A stretch of DNA of 32,500 nt from a bacterium (GCA_017942035.1 JAGAVG010000071.1:1-32500); one strand, 5' to 3'. Shown: positions 14,832-23,336, counted from the stretch's first letter. The notes: generated by a model from the letters alone, not told the origin. A program made the numbers and translations.

Positions 14832-14868
14832 ATGAATTCATACACTAAATTTAAAAGGAGAAATATAA

Positions 14869-15171
14869 ATGAAAACTTATGAATTATTAGCTGTATTTAA
14901 ACCTAATTTAGATGCAGAAGAAGTAGATAAAGCTATTGCAAAACTTAACGATACGATCGTTGAATTTGGCGGAAAAGTTGAATCTACAGACAAAATTGGA
15001 AGAAAAAAATTGGCTTACGAAATCTCTAATTTCAGAGATGGTTTTTTCGTAACATTAAACTTGAATATTCCATCTGATAAAGTTGCTGAATTCAAAAGAC
15101 AATTGAGACTTACTGACAGCATTTTAAGAACAATGTTTTTGGAAGTTTCTGCAAAATCAGCAGTGAAATAG
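14869..15171 (+). CDS. rpsF: 30S ribosomal protein S6
   Basis: This 100-aa protein begins MKTYELLAVFKPNLDAEEVD and contains GGKVESTDKIGRKKLAYEIS and FRDGFFVTLNL, the S6 signature. S6 binds S18 on the platform of the small subunit. It has a strong AAAGGAG site and is first in the rpsF-ssb-rpsR operon. Confidence 0.97.
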   Translation: MKTYELLAVFKPNLDAEEVDKAIAKLNDTIVEFGGKVESTDKIGRKKLAYEISNFRDGFFVTLNLNIPSDKVAEFKRQLRLTDSILRTMFLEVSAKSAVK

Positions 15172-15200
15172 GTAACCTGAAAGAAAGTTGAGGCTAAATC

Positions 15201-15608
15201 ATGTCAATGGCAAAGGCAGTAGTTACAGGAATAGTTTACAGAGCTCCGGAAGAACGTTTTACACAAAATAATGTAAGCGTTTCAGCTTTTGTAATGAATA
15301 TAAGCGAAAGAGATGAAATTCTGCTTAGAGTTCTGTCAAAAAGACAGGCATTGAGTGATATCGTTTCAACTATTTCAAAAGGCGATAAAGTCCTTGTTGA
15401 AGGGCGTCTTCAAACTGCAACAGTTAAAATGGATGACGGTTCTGAAAAAAGAATTTACGAAATCGACGCTGCTGCTATTGAAAAAATGGGAGCAGGTTCT
15501 GCAGGTGAAGTTAGTTCAAGTTCAAACTACGGAACTGAAGAAATCGTTAAATTTGAATCCGATGATTTTTCTAACGAATTAATCGGAGAAGATGAAATTC
15601 CGTTTTAG
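15201..15608 (+). CDS. ssb: Single-stranded DNA-binding protein
   Basis: SSB coats single-stranded DNA and recruits repair and replication partners through its tail. The 135-aa protein has an OB-fold core (about 1-95) with VVTGIVYRAPEERFT, ISKGDKVLVEGRLQTATV and RIYEIDAAAIE. A short Ser-rich linker and an acidic tail ending DEIPF, the conserved partner-binding tip, follow. It is shorter than most SSBs (150-180 aa) because the linker is short. GAGG precedes the ATG by seven bases. Its place between rpsF and rpsR is the usual bacterial arrangement. Confidence 0.95.
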   Translation: MSMAKAVVTGIVYRAPEERFTQNNVSVSAFVMNISERDEILLRVLSKRQALSDIVSTISKGDKVLVEGRLQTATVKMDDGSEKRIYEIDAAAIEKMGAGSAGEVSSSSNYGTEEIVKFESDDFSNELIGEDEIPF

Positions 15609-15746
15609 CGCGAGTGAGCTTAGGGCGAAGGCTGGTGTCAGCTTGCGTCGAGCAAGATGAGCAGAGCCGTAGACCCGTTAAACGCGAACGAGCAAGACAT
15701 AAAAAATCAAGTAGTAAATAATTAAGGCTAGAAAGGCAAAATAAAA
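15609..15746 (+). repeat. Dispersed repeat inserted between ssb and rpsR
   Basis: The gap starts right after the ssb stop and contains GGGCGAAGGCT (15623-15633), CCGTAGACCCG (15667-15677), TAAACGC and ACGAGCAAGA (15688-15697). The same words occur in the same order inside the prepilin 2 leader at 22368-22444. It is GC-richer than its surroundings. The last 40 bases, with the rpsR ribosome site, are ordinary. Confidence 0.75.
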
Positions 15747-15980
15747 ATGGCAAGACAAGATATGAAAGACAGCAAAAAGAAAAAAAATTGTAGTCTTTGC
15801 GGCGATAAAATCGAATCAATTGATTACAAAGATGCTGCTAAATTGAAAAGATACTTAACTGAAGCAGGAAAAATTATTCCTCGCAGAATTACCGGTAACT
15901 GCGCTAAGCACCAGAGAATGATTGTTAGAGCAATCAAACGTGCTAGAGAAGCCGCTATCATCAGCTATGTATTTGATTAA
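15747..15980 (+). CDS. rpsR: 30S ribosomal protein S18, zinc-binding type
   Basis: This 77-aa protein has the S18 core with [24 protein letters not shown] and [17 protein letters not shown]. Cys15, Cys18, Cys52 and His55 form a likely zinc site, so this is the metal-binding (C+) form of S18. It ends the rpsF-ssb-rpsR operon and is followed by a strong terminator. Confidence 0.96.
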   Translation: MARQDMKDSKKKKNCSLCGDKIESIDYKDAAKLKRYLTEAGKIIPRRITGNCAKHQRMIVRAIKRAREAAIISYVFD

Positions 15981-16000
15981 TTTATAAAAAATACTAATTT

Positions 16001-16036
16001 AAAAATCCGCTTTGAATTTTTTCAGAGCGGATTTTT
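16001..16036 (+). terminator. Rho-independent terminator of the rpsF operon
   Basis: TCCGCTTTGA (16006-16015) pairs with TCAGAGCGGA (16022-16031, one G-U), flanked by A5 and T5. Confidence 0.85.
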
Positions 16037-16064
16037 GTTGTAATGGCGGATGCTAAAGTTGACA

Positions 16065-16158
16065 TGTCATGCTGAACTTATTCAATTTTTTCTGGTAGAC
16101 TAAAGTCTACCCTACGATTTATCTTAGTGCCTTTTACTGAAATAAGTTCGGAATGACA
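16065..16158. mobile_element. MITE-like element carrying a nested GGTAGACT palindrome
   Basis: The ends are inverted copies: TGTCATGCTGAACTTATTCA (16065-16084) against the complement of 16138-16158 (TGTCATTCCGAACTTATTTC plus A). The ends resemble those of 12081-12167. At 16094-16111 it carries the palindrome GGTAGACT-AA-AGTCTACC, which recurs in the prepilin 3 leader (26831-26848). The rest of the 16041-16349 gap shows only short repeated words (CTTATCGTCTTAGTG-like) and the clpB promoter. Confidence 0.65.
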
Positions 16159-16301
16159 TGGCTGTATCAAGTAACATCTTATCGTCTTATCGTCTTAGTG
16201 TCCTAGTGCCTTTCTTTACCCTCCAGTCCTCCAGATTACTAAAATAATAGTAGGAGTCTACCAGTCGAATTGAATTCCTGATTTATCACTTATTTAAACG
16301 A

Positions 16302-16328
16302 TTGCTAAAGTTTGTAAATTGTTATAAT
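16302..16328 (+). promoter_or_regulatory. Possible clpB promoter
   Basis: A perfect -10 TATAAT (16323-16328) with a weak, closely spaced -35 TTGCTA (16302-16307). No heat-shock operator (CIRCE) is visible. Confidence 0.45.
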
Positions 16329-16349
16329 TAGAGAAAATGGGAGAAATTT

Positions 16350-18986
16350 ATGTTATTAACAGATCATGTTCAAGCAATCGTTAAATCGGCGAAATCAATT
16401 GTTACGGCGAGGAATTACCCGAAACTGGAACCGGAACATATAATGCTTGCTTTGATGCTTGATGGGAATGATTTGCCCAAAATTCTTTTGGAACGTGTAG
16501 GACTTGAAAATCCTGAGATTAGAGAGAGTTTAAACTCATACCTTTCTAAACGTTCATATATTGCGCGCGGAAAATATTCGATTATACCGGCTTCTGCGGC
16601 TACAACGCATTTGTTTAATGTTGCTGAGCAAGAGGCGGAAAAATACGGTGATGAGCAGGTTAGTATTGAACATTTATTCCTTGCTCTTTTTAGAGAAAAC
16701 AACAAGGTTTTGAATTATTTATGGGAAAAATATAACGTAAATAAAATTGAACTTTACGAAAATATGTCAAAAGAAGTTGCAAACATTACAACTGTGGAAC
16801 TGACGGTTGAGCCAAATGATAAGGAACTTCCGAAATCTTCTAAGAAATCTTTAAGCGGAACTGAAAATAAACAGCCGAATAAAGAAGATGCTGCCATAAA
16901 AGATGCACTTGAAAAATACACAACAGATTTGACGGCTAAAGCTATAGATGCAAAACTTGATCCTGTATTTGGCAGAGATGCTGAAATTCGACGATTAATC
17001 CAAATTTTAAACAGACGTTCAAAAAATAATCCGGTAATTATTGGAGAACCCGGAGTCGGGAAAACGGCTATTATTGAAGGATTAGCATTAAGGATTGCGG
17101 CAGGAGATGTTCCGGACAGTCTTAAAAATGATAGGATTATGGCGCTTGATATGGGTGCAATGCTTGCCGGAGCGTCATATCGGGGGGAGTTTGAAGAGCG
17201 TTTGAAACTTGTGTTAAAAGGTATCGAAAAAAACAGTGATGATTTGATGCTTTTTATTGACGAGATTCATACAATAATGGGGGCTGGTGCGTCGGAAGGG
17301 TCATCCGGTGCCGGAGATTTAATAAAACCAATGCTTGCAAGGGGAAATGTCCGTGTAATCGGTGCCACGACAATTGATGAATACAGACAATATATTGAAA
17401 AAGATAAAGCTTTGGAAAGACGTTTTCAAACAGTTGCGGCGGATGAACCTTCCATTGAAACAACAGTAAGCATTTTACGCGGTTTAAAGGATAAATATGA
17501 AGCTTATCACAAAATAAAGATTTTAGACAGCGCACTTGTTGCCGCGGCGAAACTTTCAGCCAGATATATTCCTGACAGAAACCTTCCGGATAAAGCGATT
17601 GACTTGATTGACGAGGCCGCATCTATGGCAAGGATTGAGATTGAAACTTTGCCGGAAGAAATTGATATACTTTTGAGAGAAAAAACAAGATTGGAAATTA
17701 ACAAAAAAGTTCTTGAAAGTGACGGCAGCGAAAATCTTAAATCAAAAATTGAAAAAATAGATAAAAAGCTTTCCGATATTAGCGACAAAATCCAAAAATT
17801 GAAGTCTCAATGGGAGGAAGAAAGAAAAAAAATTGATAAATTCGGTTTTATAAAAACAAACATTGAAAAAATTAAAAAACAAATGGAACTTTCAAAGCAA
17901 AACCCGGATACGATTGCGTCTTTGCAACAGAAATTAAAGCAGTTACAGGATATGGAAACTAAGTTGAAAAAAGCCGCAGGTAATAAAAAATGTTTGTTAA
18001 AAGAAGAGATTTCTCAAGATGATATCGCAAATATTGTTGCAAAATGGACGGGAATTCCGGTCAATAAGCTTGTTGAAGAAGAGAGTGAAAAACTTATTTC
18101 AATGGAAGACATTTTGCACAAGAGGATTGTCGGACAGGATGAGGCGGTTAAAAAGTTATCAAATGCGATAAGACTTTCGCGTTCTGGCTTGAAAGACCCG
18201 AAACGTCCGATTGGAACATTCCTCTTCTTAGGCCCGACAGGAGTTGGGAAAACTGAACTGGGTAAAACACTCGCAGAAGTTTTGTTTAACGATGAAGATG
18301 CACTTATCAGAATTGATATGAGTGAATTTATGGAGAAATCTTCTATATCAAGACTTGTCGGTGCAACAGCGGGTTATGTGGGGTATGAAGAAGGCGGACA
18401 GCTCACGGAGGCGGTCAGAAGAAAGCCGTATTCGGTTATTCTTTTTGATGAAGTTGAAAAAGCGCATCCGGATGTGTTTAACCTTATGCTGCAAATGTTT
18501 GACGACGGCCGTTTGACAGATGGTCAGGGAAGGCTTATTAATTTCAGAAACACCGTCATAATTATGACAAGTAATCTTGGTGCTGAATATATTATTGATG
18601 AGAATTTGTCTGATGAAGAGAAATCTCAAGCACTTGATAAAGCTTTAAAAGGGCATTTCAAGCCGGAATTTTTAAATAGAATTGATGAGATAATAAAATT
18701 CAACTCGATTTCGTTTGAAGATTTGGTTCAGATTGTCGAAATTCAAACCGCAAACTTGAAAAAACGTGTTCAGGATTTGGAAATAGAATTGAATTTAACA
18801 GACAAAGCCAAACAGTTTATTGCAAAAGAAGGTTATGAGCCTCTATATGGTGCAAGGCCTTTAAAACGTGCGATAAGAGAATTTTTGGAAATTCCGCTTT
18901 CCATGAAATTGATTGAAGGGGAATTCTCAAAAGGTGATAGGATTACGGCCGATGAAAACGGCAGAAAAATAAAATTTTCAAAATAA
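16350..18986 (+). CDS. clpB: ClpB-type AAA+ disaggregase
   Basis: ClpB works with DnaK to pull proteins out of aggregates. The 878-aa protein has an N-terminal Clp repeat domain (about 1-145) and a first AAA+ module with Walker A GEPGVGKT (232-239) and Walker B LMLFIDEIH. A long coiled-coil middle domain follows (about 435-545), then KWTGIPV, a second AAA+ module with Walker A GPTGVGKT (628-635), and the C-terminal YGARPLKRAI. The long middle domain marks ClpB rather than ClpC or ClpA. The linker at 148-185 is longer and more Lys-rich than usual. GGGAG precedes the ATG. A glyoxalase-fold gene follows 12 bases later; dnaK is 4.4 kb away on the other strand. Confidence 0.94.
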   Translation: MLLTDHVQAIVKSAKSIVTARNYPKLEPEHIMLALMLDGNDLPKILLERVGLENPEIRESLNSYLSKRSYIARGKYSIIPASAATTHLFNVAEQEAEKYGDEQVSIEHLFLALFRENNKVLNYLWEKYNVNKIELYENMSKEVANITTVELTVEPNDKELPKSSKKSLSGTENKQPNKEDAAIKDALEKYTTDLTAKAIDAKLDPVFGRDAEIRRLIQILNRRSKNNPVIIGEPGVGKTAIIEGLALRIAAGDVPDSLKNDRIMALDMGAMLAGASYRGEFEERLKLVLKGIEKNSDDLMLFIDEIHTIMGAGASEGSSGAGDLIKPMLARGNVRVIGATTIDEYRQYIEKDKALERRFQTVAADEPSIETTVSILRGLKDKYEAYHKIKILDSALVAAAKLSARYIPDRNLPDKAIDLIDEAASMARIEIETLPEEIDILLREKTRLEINKKVLESDGSENLKSKIEKIDKKLSDISDKIQKLKSQWEEERKKIDKFGFIKTNIEKIKKQMELSKQNPDTIASLQQKLKQLQDMETKLKKAAGNKKCLLKEEISQDDIANIVAKWTGIPVNKLVEEESEKLISMEDILHKRIVGQDEAVKKLSNAIRLSRSGLKDPKRPIGTFLFLGPTGVGKTELGKTLAEVLFNDEDALIRIDMSEFMEKSSISRLVGATAGYVGYEEGGQLTEAVRRKPYSVILFDEVEKAHPDVFNLMLQMFDDGRLTDGQGRLINFRNTVIIMTSNLGAEYIIDENLSDEEKSQALDKALKGHFKPEFLNRIDEIIKFNSISFEDLVQIVEIQTANLKKRVQDLEIELNLTDKAKQFIAKEGYEPLYGARPLKRAIREFLEIPLSMKLIEGEFSKGDRITADENGRKIKFSK

Positions 18987-18998
18987 AAGGAGAAAAAT

Positions 18999-19370
18999 AT
19001 GAGATTTTTACACGCAATGATAAGAGTTAAAGATATAGAAGAATCTTTAAGATTTTATAGAGATTTTTTGGACTTGAATTTAACTTATACGGTAGATTTA
19101 AGCGACTGCCGGTTGTATTATTTGAGTGATGAGGATGGTCAGACACAGATTGAATTGACCGCAAACTTTAAAACTCCTCACGAGGGTTATGACAACGGAA
19201 ATTGCTTCGGACATTTTGCGTTTGGGATTGATTCTTTTGAAGAATTCAGCACAAAAATGAAAGAGTTCGGATATGAATACACCTACGAACCGTATTATAT
19301 GCCGGAAGTTGATGCGTATATTGCGTTTTTAAAAGATCCGGACGGAAATGATATTGAAATTATAAAATAA
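18999..19370 (+). CDS. Glyoxalase I-like VOC-family protein
   Basis: This 123-aa protein has the two beta-alpha-beta-beta-beta modules of the vicinal oxygen chelate fold. Metal ligands of glyoxalase I can be placed at His5, Glu52 (TQIELT), His72 (FGHFAFG) and Glu120 (NDIEII), so all four are present. The DPDGNDIEI motif at the end is typical of lactoylglutathione lyase, which detoxifies methylglyoxal. GloA is a reasonable but unproven name. It has an AAAAGGAG site and is probably co-transcribed with clpB. Confidence 0.85.
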   Translation: MRFLHAMIRVKDIEESLRFYRDFLDLNLTYTVDLSDCRLYYLSDEDGQTQIELTANFKTPHEGYDNGNCFGHFAFGIDSFEEFSTKMKEFGYEYTYEPYYMPEVDAYIAFLKDPDGNDIEIIK

Positions 19371-19385
19371 TAATAAAAGATTTAA

Positions 19386-19417
19386 GGGGCCGTTTTATTG
19401 TTTAATAAAACGGCCCC
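19386..19417. terminator. Strong bidirectional hairpin
   Basis: A perfect 14-bp stem, GGGGCCGTTTTATT with AATAAAACGGCCCC, around GTTT. It lies between convergent genes; no clear T run follows on the plus strand. Confidence 0.75.
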
Positions 19418-19433
19418 TAACTCAAATATCTCT

Positions 19434-19862
19434 TTAATTTACCCAGAATTGCGACATTGCATAGACTTTTTTAGGATTATCTTTTGAATAGACTTTGATA
19501 ACGTAATTTCCGGATTCTCCTAAGACGATGTAATCAGTGTAATAATACTGCTGTTCATCTTTAAGCCTTATCAAGTCACCCCAAACAAGCTCATATCCCA
19601 GCCTTTCATATTTCCCGAGTTTTATAATCTGGATATAAAAAAATCGAGAATGATTTTTTTCAGGTATTGTTATTAAATAATATATTCTCTCATGAGGGTT
19701 AAAGGTATCGCAAAATTCGGCGACGTTATCCGGATTTATAGGATTTTTGTTGAATAAAATCAGCGGTTTTTCACGTTTTACAAACGGCCATTCTATTGCA
19801 AATGCACTGTTTTGAAAGCTTAGAATTAATAATAAAATAAAAGCCGTGAGAAATTTTTTCAA
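19434..19862 (-). CDS. Small secreted protein of unknown function
   Basis: This 142-aa protein starts with a signal peptide (KKFLTAFILLLILSFQNSAFA, cut likely before IEWPF). The rest looks like a single beta-rich domain, with ERIYYLITIPEKN, GYELVWGDLIRLKDEQQYYY and GNYVIKVYSKDNPKKVYA strand pairs. It starts at TTG. AGGA, part of the stop region of the upstream TPR gene (GGATAA), lies eight bases before it, so translation is coupled to the TPR gene. It may be an extracytoplasmic partner of that protein. I recognise no family. Confidence 0.7.
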   Translation of the reverse strand: MKKFLTAFILLLILSFQNSAFAIEWPFVKREKPLILFNKNPINPDNVAEFCDTFNPHERIYYLITIPEKNHSRFFYIQIIKLGKYERLGYELVWGDLIRLKDEQQYYYTDYIVLGESGNYVIKVYSKDNPKKVYAMSQFWVN

Positions 19863-19867
19863 AGTAT

Positions 19868-21928
19868 TTATCCTAATATTTTAATCTTTTCTTTTGCGGA
19901 ATTTATTGTTTCTTCATCAGCATTTTGCGCATAATTTACAAAAAGCTTGTAATTTTTGACCGCTTCCGCATTATTGCCGTCCTTTTCATAAGCGATAGCA
20001 AGCGCATAATATGCGTATGCGTAAGAAGGATCAATATTTATTACTCTGTAAAAACTTTCTTTCGCGTTAGCAATATTGCTGCTATCAGCGTATGCAAGCC
20101 CTAAGTTAAACCAGCCGTCTGCGTATGAAGGGTTTACAAAAATTGCTTTTTTATAAAAATTAATCGCGTTTTCACTATCATTTTTAAGCTTATAAGAGTT
20201 TCCGATTTTCAAAAGTGTCACATCATCACTCGGGAAAAGTTTTAGGGCCTCTTGATAATTTTTTATAGCATCATCATATTTTTTATTAGAAAAATTATCA
20301 TCGCCAACCTTAATTAACTGCTCGCTTTTTTCTTTATCGGCTTTATCATAAGATCCGAACATATCCATCGAAAGGTTCACAGAAGGCAAATCACCTCCGG
20401 TTTGAACGAGTGACGCAAACTCTCCTGCACCTGCCGCCGCAGTTGAGGCTATGAATTCTGCGTATTCACTGCTATATAATGTTTTTTCCGGAGAAAGCGC
20501 TATAGCCTTTTCATAATTTTCAGCGGCCTTGTCATAATCCTTCATTGCTCTGTAACATTTTGCCTGCCCGTAATATGCGTAGCTGTCATTTGTTCCTTTT
20601 TTAACCGCCTGATTAAAATAACTCAAGGCTTTTTCATAATTCTTTTCATTCAAATATATCTGGCCTTGAGATAAAAGGGCCGAAACCAGATTATTTTTAA
20701 CAGAAATATCATTTTTTACTTTTAAAAGTTCCGTATACAAAACTATTGCAAGATCATATTTTTTGAGAGCATGCAAACTGATTGCCTTGTTATATTTTGT
20801 GTTGTAATCATCCTTATTTACCAGAAGAATCTGGTCATAATACTTAATTGCATTCTCGTAATCTTTCTTTAAATGATAACTTTGCGCAAGATTTTTTTTC
20901 AAATCAATGTCATTACCATTCATTTCAACGGCTTTTTCAAAATTTGAAATTGCCATATCAAGGTTGTTTAACTTTTTATAAACAATTCCGCGATTTTTAT
21001 ACGCAAGGTAATTTTGCGGAAACTTCCGGATATAAATATCAAACTGCTCTATCGCTTCTTTGTTTTTGTTCATATCAGCAAGAAGATTTCCATAATCGAA
21101 TCTCATAGCGTCAAAATCAGGCTGAAGTTTAAAAATTGTTTGATACTCATCATACGCTTTTTCGTTTTTCTCCAATTCCTGATAATCGAGAGCCAGCGTA
21201 ACATGCGCCGTTATATTATCGTCATTTGAAGGCATGCCTTTTTCAAGAATTTGCGCTGATTTTTCGTAATTTTTGGTCTGATAAAGTGCAATTCCGTAAT
21301 TAACATAATCTTTAAATTCTGCGGGATTTGAATTATAAAGATTATCAAACTGCTCAATCGCTTTTGCCGGTTCATTATTTCCCAAATAAGCCGCCGCAAG
21401 ACTTTCGCGCGCTTCCGTATGTTTTGAATATACACTTAAAAATTTATTATAACTTTCAATTGCGGATTTGTAATCTTTCAATTGATATTGCGCATTTGCA
21501 ATATTCAGATAGTTATATTTATAATCCGGAAACAATTCAAGCGCCCTGTTGTATGCTTTAAGGGCATTTTCGTAATCTCCCTTTGTTTCCTGAATACTTC
21601 CGATACTAATATAAATGAATGCATCATCAGGCTTGAGAGAAGAAACTTTGCTGTATGTTTCAAGAGCCTTGTCATACTCGCCGAGTTCGGAGTACGCACC
21701 TGCAAGTTTTGTGTATAATGTCGCATCATCCCCAACAATTTCAATCGCTTTTAGTATGCTTGAAACAACTTCCTGAAAATTTTGCTGATATTCAGCCGCA
21801 CAAGCCTGCTGATAATACGTATTTGCCTGAGCAGATGAATATGCGTCAGCCGGAATATTCGAAAATGACAACGCCAAAATTGATAATATAATTAATTCTT
21901 TTTTAATTTTCCCGCCCTCAAGTTTCAT
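19868..21928 (-). CDS. Large extracytoplasmic TPR-repeat protein
   Basis: This 686-aa protein has an N-terminal hydrophobic signal (about 10-29, IILSILALSFSNIPADA). Nearly continuous tetratricopeptide repeats follow, each with the A-x-x-x-Y-x-K-A-(I/L)-x-L-x-P pattern; I count at least fifteen. A non-TPR interruption lies at about 493-540 (Ala/Gly- and Ser-rich, with MDMFGSYDKADKEKSEQL). TPR arrays are protein-binding scaffolds; in the envelope they often act in outer-membrane or pilus assembly. The ATG has no strong ribosome site. The small secreted gene follows after five bases. Confidence 0.88.
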   Translation of the reverse strand: MKLEGGKIKKELIILSILALSFSNIPADAYSSAQANTYYQQACAAEYQQNFQEVVSSILKAIEIVGDDATLYTKLAGAYSELGEYDKALETYSKVSSLKPDDAFIYISIGSIQETKGDYENALKAYNRALELFPDYKYNYLNIANAQYQLKDYKSAIESYNKFLSVYSKHTEARESLAAAYLGNNEPAKAIEQFDNLYNSNPAEFKDYVNYGIALYQTKNYEKSAQILEKGMPSNDDNITAHVTLALDYQELEKNEKAYDEYQTIFKLQPDFDAMRFDYGNLLADMNKNKEAIEQFDIYIRKFPQNYLAYKNRGIVYKKLNNLDMAISNFEKAVEMNGNDIDLKKNLAQSYHLKKDYENAIKYYDQILLVNKDDYNTKYNKAISLHALKKYDLAIVLYTELLKVKNDISVKNNLVSALLSQGQIYLNEKNYEKALSYFNQAVKKGTNDSYAYYGQAKCYRAMKDYDKAAENYEKAIALSPEKTLYSSEYAEFIASTAAAGAGEFASLVQTGGDLPSVNLSMDMFGSYDKADKEKSEQLIKVGDDNFSNKKYDDAIKNYQEALKLFPSDDVTLLKIGNSYKLKNDSENAINFYKKAIFVNPSYADGWFNLGLAYADSSNIANAKESFYRVINIDPSYAYAYYALAIAYEKDGNNAEAVKNYKLFVNYAQNADEETINSAKEKIKILG

Positions 21929-22036
21929 ATAACAATCATATTTTACCAGAAAATAAAAACTGTGTAAAGTTTTTATAGTAATATTCTCTTTCTTGCTAAA
22001 GCATCCCGCACATTCTCAAAATGGCAAAATCAACAC

Positions 22037-22253
22037 AAAAAAATACACCAAATTTTATATTTTGATGCGAGTTTTTTATAGCCTTATTATACAATATTTT
22101 TGAGCACTTTTCAAGTGGTGTTTTGTCGTTTTTTAATGATTTTTTGAATTTAAAGAAGGTATGTTTTAGTGGATTTCAGGCCAACTCGCACCAAAATATA
22201 AATTATGGTGCATGAATTTAAAGAGTAGTTTAAGCCTGAAAAGGAGGATTAAT
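22037..22253 (+). promoter_or_regulatory. Conserved prepilin upstream module, copy 2
   Basis: -35 TTGATG (22062-22067), 17 bases, -10 TATTAT (22085-22090). The small hairpin CACTT-TTC-AAGTG overlaps the expected start region. The second palindrome, arms GCACCA and TGGTGC, is at 22188-22211, and AAGGAGG is at 22241-22247. The expected 5' UTR is about 155 nt. It matches copies 1 and 3 along its whole length. The remaining 21929-22036 shows nothing notable. Confidence 0.8.
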
Positions 22254-23333
22254 ATGATAGAAGAACAGAGGATTAGAGGACAAGAAGGCAGGCAAGAAAC
22301 GTCATTAAATACCCTCACCCCTTGTGGAAGAGCGAAATTGCGTACGGACGGAGCGCGAGGAGGCAGAGGGCGAAGGCTTGTCGACAAAATGGCAAAGCCA
22401 TTGCAGGCGACAACCGTAGACCCGCTAAACGCCGACGAGCAAGAAGCAAAGCGAGTCCGGATAGCGGAACAGCGAGGGCGGATAAGTCCACAAGGACTAA
22501 AAGCCCGAGTCTGTGGAGCTTGGAGCAATTTCAAGACAGGGCAGGGTGAGGGGTCAAAGTCATTACATAAAACCCTCTCCCGAATTTGTAAGTTCGCATA
22601 CTGCTCACTAACAAATTCAACCCTCTCACAAAGAGAGAGGGTAAAAAGCAAAAACGCGTTTACTTTGGCCGAAGTTTTAATCACTCTCGGGATAATCGGC
22701 GTAGTGGCGGCGATGACTTTGCCGAACTTTATTTTTAATTACAAAACAAAAGTCATTGTGACCAAGCTTAAGCGCAATCAAAGTATTATGTCGCAGGCGT
22801 TCAAGAGGGCTATAGCAGAAGAAGGTGAAATCAGCGGCTGGGGCTTGGAAACAGATACAAAAGAAAGTGTAGAGCTTATTGCATCTAAAATAAAACCTTA
22901 TCTTAAAATTATTGACGATTGCGGAACCGAAAGATGCGAGTCATACACTCAAGAATATTACCATATTGATCAAAAAACACAACAATCCCAGGGAAAAGTT
23001 AAAGATTTTGGCAGTGATATATTTTATAAATTTAGACTTGCAGATGGTACAGAATGGTTTATTCGTTCTTCTGTTGCTATATACTTTGATATAAATGGGA
23101 AAAAGGGGCCAAATTCTTTAGGTAGAGATATTTTTCAATTTCATCCGTTAGTAGATGGAACTGCAATTGCTGCCGGTATGGGGCAAGATCCAAAAAGTCA
23201 TGGTTGGCCATATTGTAACCCAGATGCCGGGCAGGGGTGGTATTGTGCCGCATGGGTTATTTATAAAGAAAACATGGATTATCTTAAATGTGCTGATGAA
23301 TTGGAATGGAATGGGAAAACAACATGTAAATAA
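22254..23333 (+). CDS. Type IV prepilin-like protein 2 with a 135-residue leader
   Basis: This is a secreted pilin or pseudopilin precursor of 359 aa. The leader is about 135 residues, then FTLAEVLITLGIIG with Glu at +5; cleavage would fall after Ala135, leaving about 224 residues. The mature part contains the family motif YFDINGKKGPNSLGRDIF and several Cys near the end. The leader equals that of prepilin 1 except for an in-frame insertion of about 69 residues. That insertion is Arg/Ala-rich and has the composition of translated repeat DNA. AAGGAGG lies six bases before ATG 22254; the ATG at 22212 is inside the second UTR palindrome region and is rejected. The gene is followed by a terminator shared with dnaK. 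Confidence 0.85.
   Translation: MIEEQRIRGQEGRQETSLNTLTPCGRAKLRTDGARGGRGRRLVDKMAKPLQATTVDPLNADEQEAKRVRIAEQRGRISPQGLKARVCGAWSNFKTGQGEGSKSLHKTLSRICKFAYCSLTNSTLSQRERVKSKNAFTLAEVLITLGIIGVVAAMTLPNFIFNYKTKVIVTKLKRNQSIMSQAFKRAIAEEGEISGWGLETDTKESVELIASKIKPYLKIIDDCGTERCESYTQEYYHIDQKTQQSQGKVKDFGSDIFYKFRLADGTEWFIRSSVAIYFDINGKKGPNSLGRDIFQFHPLVDGTAIAAGMGQDPKSHGWPYCNPDAGQGWYCAAWVIYKENMDYLKCADELEWNGKTTCK
22310..22643. repeat. Nested dispersed repeats in the prepilin 2 leader
   Basis: The outer block matches 1061-1187 on the other strand. Inside it sits a second repeat whose ends (22338-22353 and 22452-22466) match 12765-12889. Inside that sits a third (22368-22444) matching the ssb-rpsR gap. The frame stays open throughout. 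Confidence 0.8.
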
Positions 23334-23336
23334 CAT

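Noticed and set aside
22166-22253. Prepilin 2 (and 1) start at the upstream in-frame ATG (22212 and 1285)
   Set aside because: These ATGs sit at the edge of the UTR palindrome without a ribosome site; AAGGAGG directs translation to 22254 and 1243, and gene 3 lacks the upstream ATG frame.
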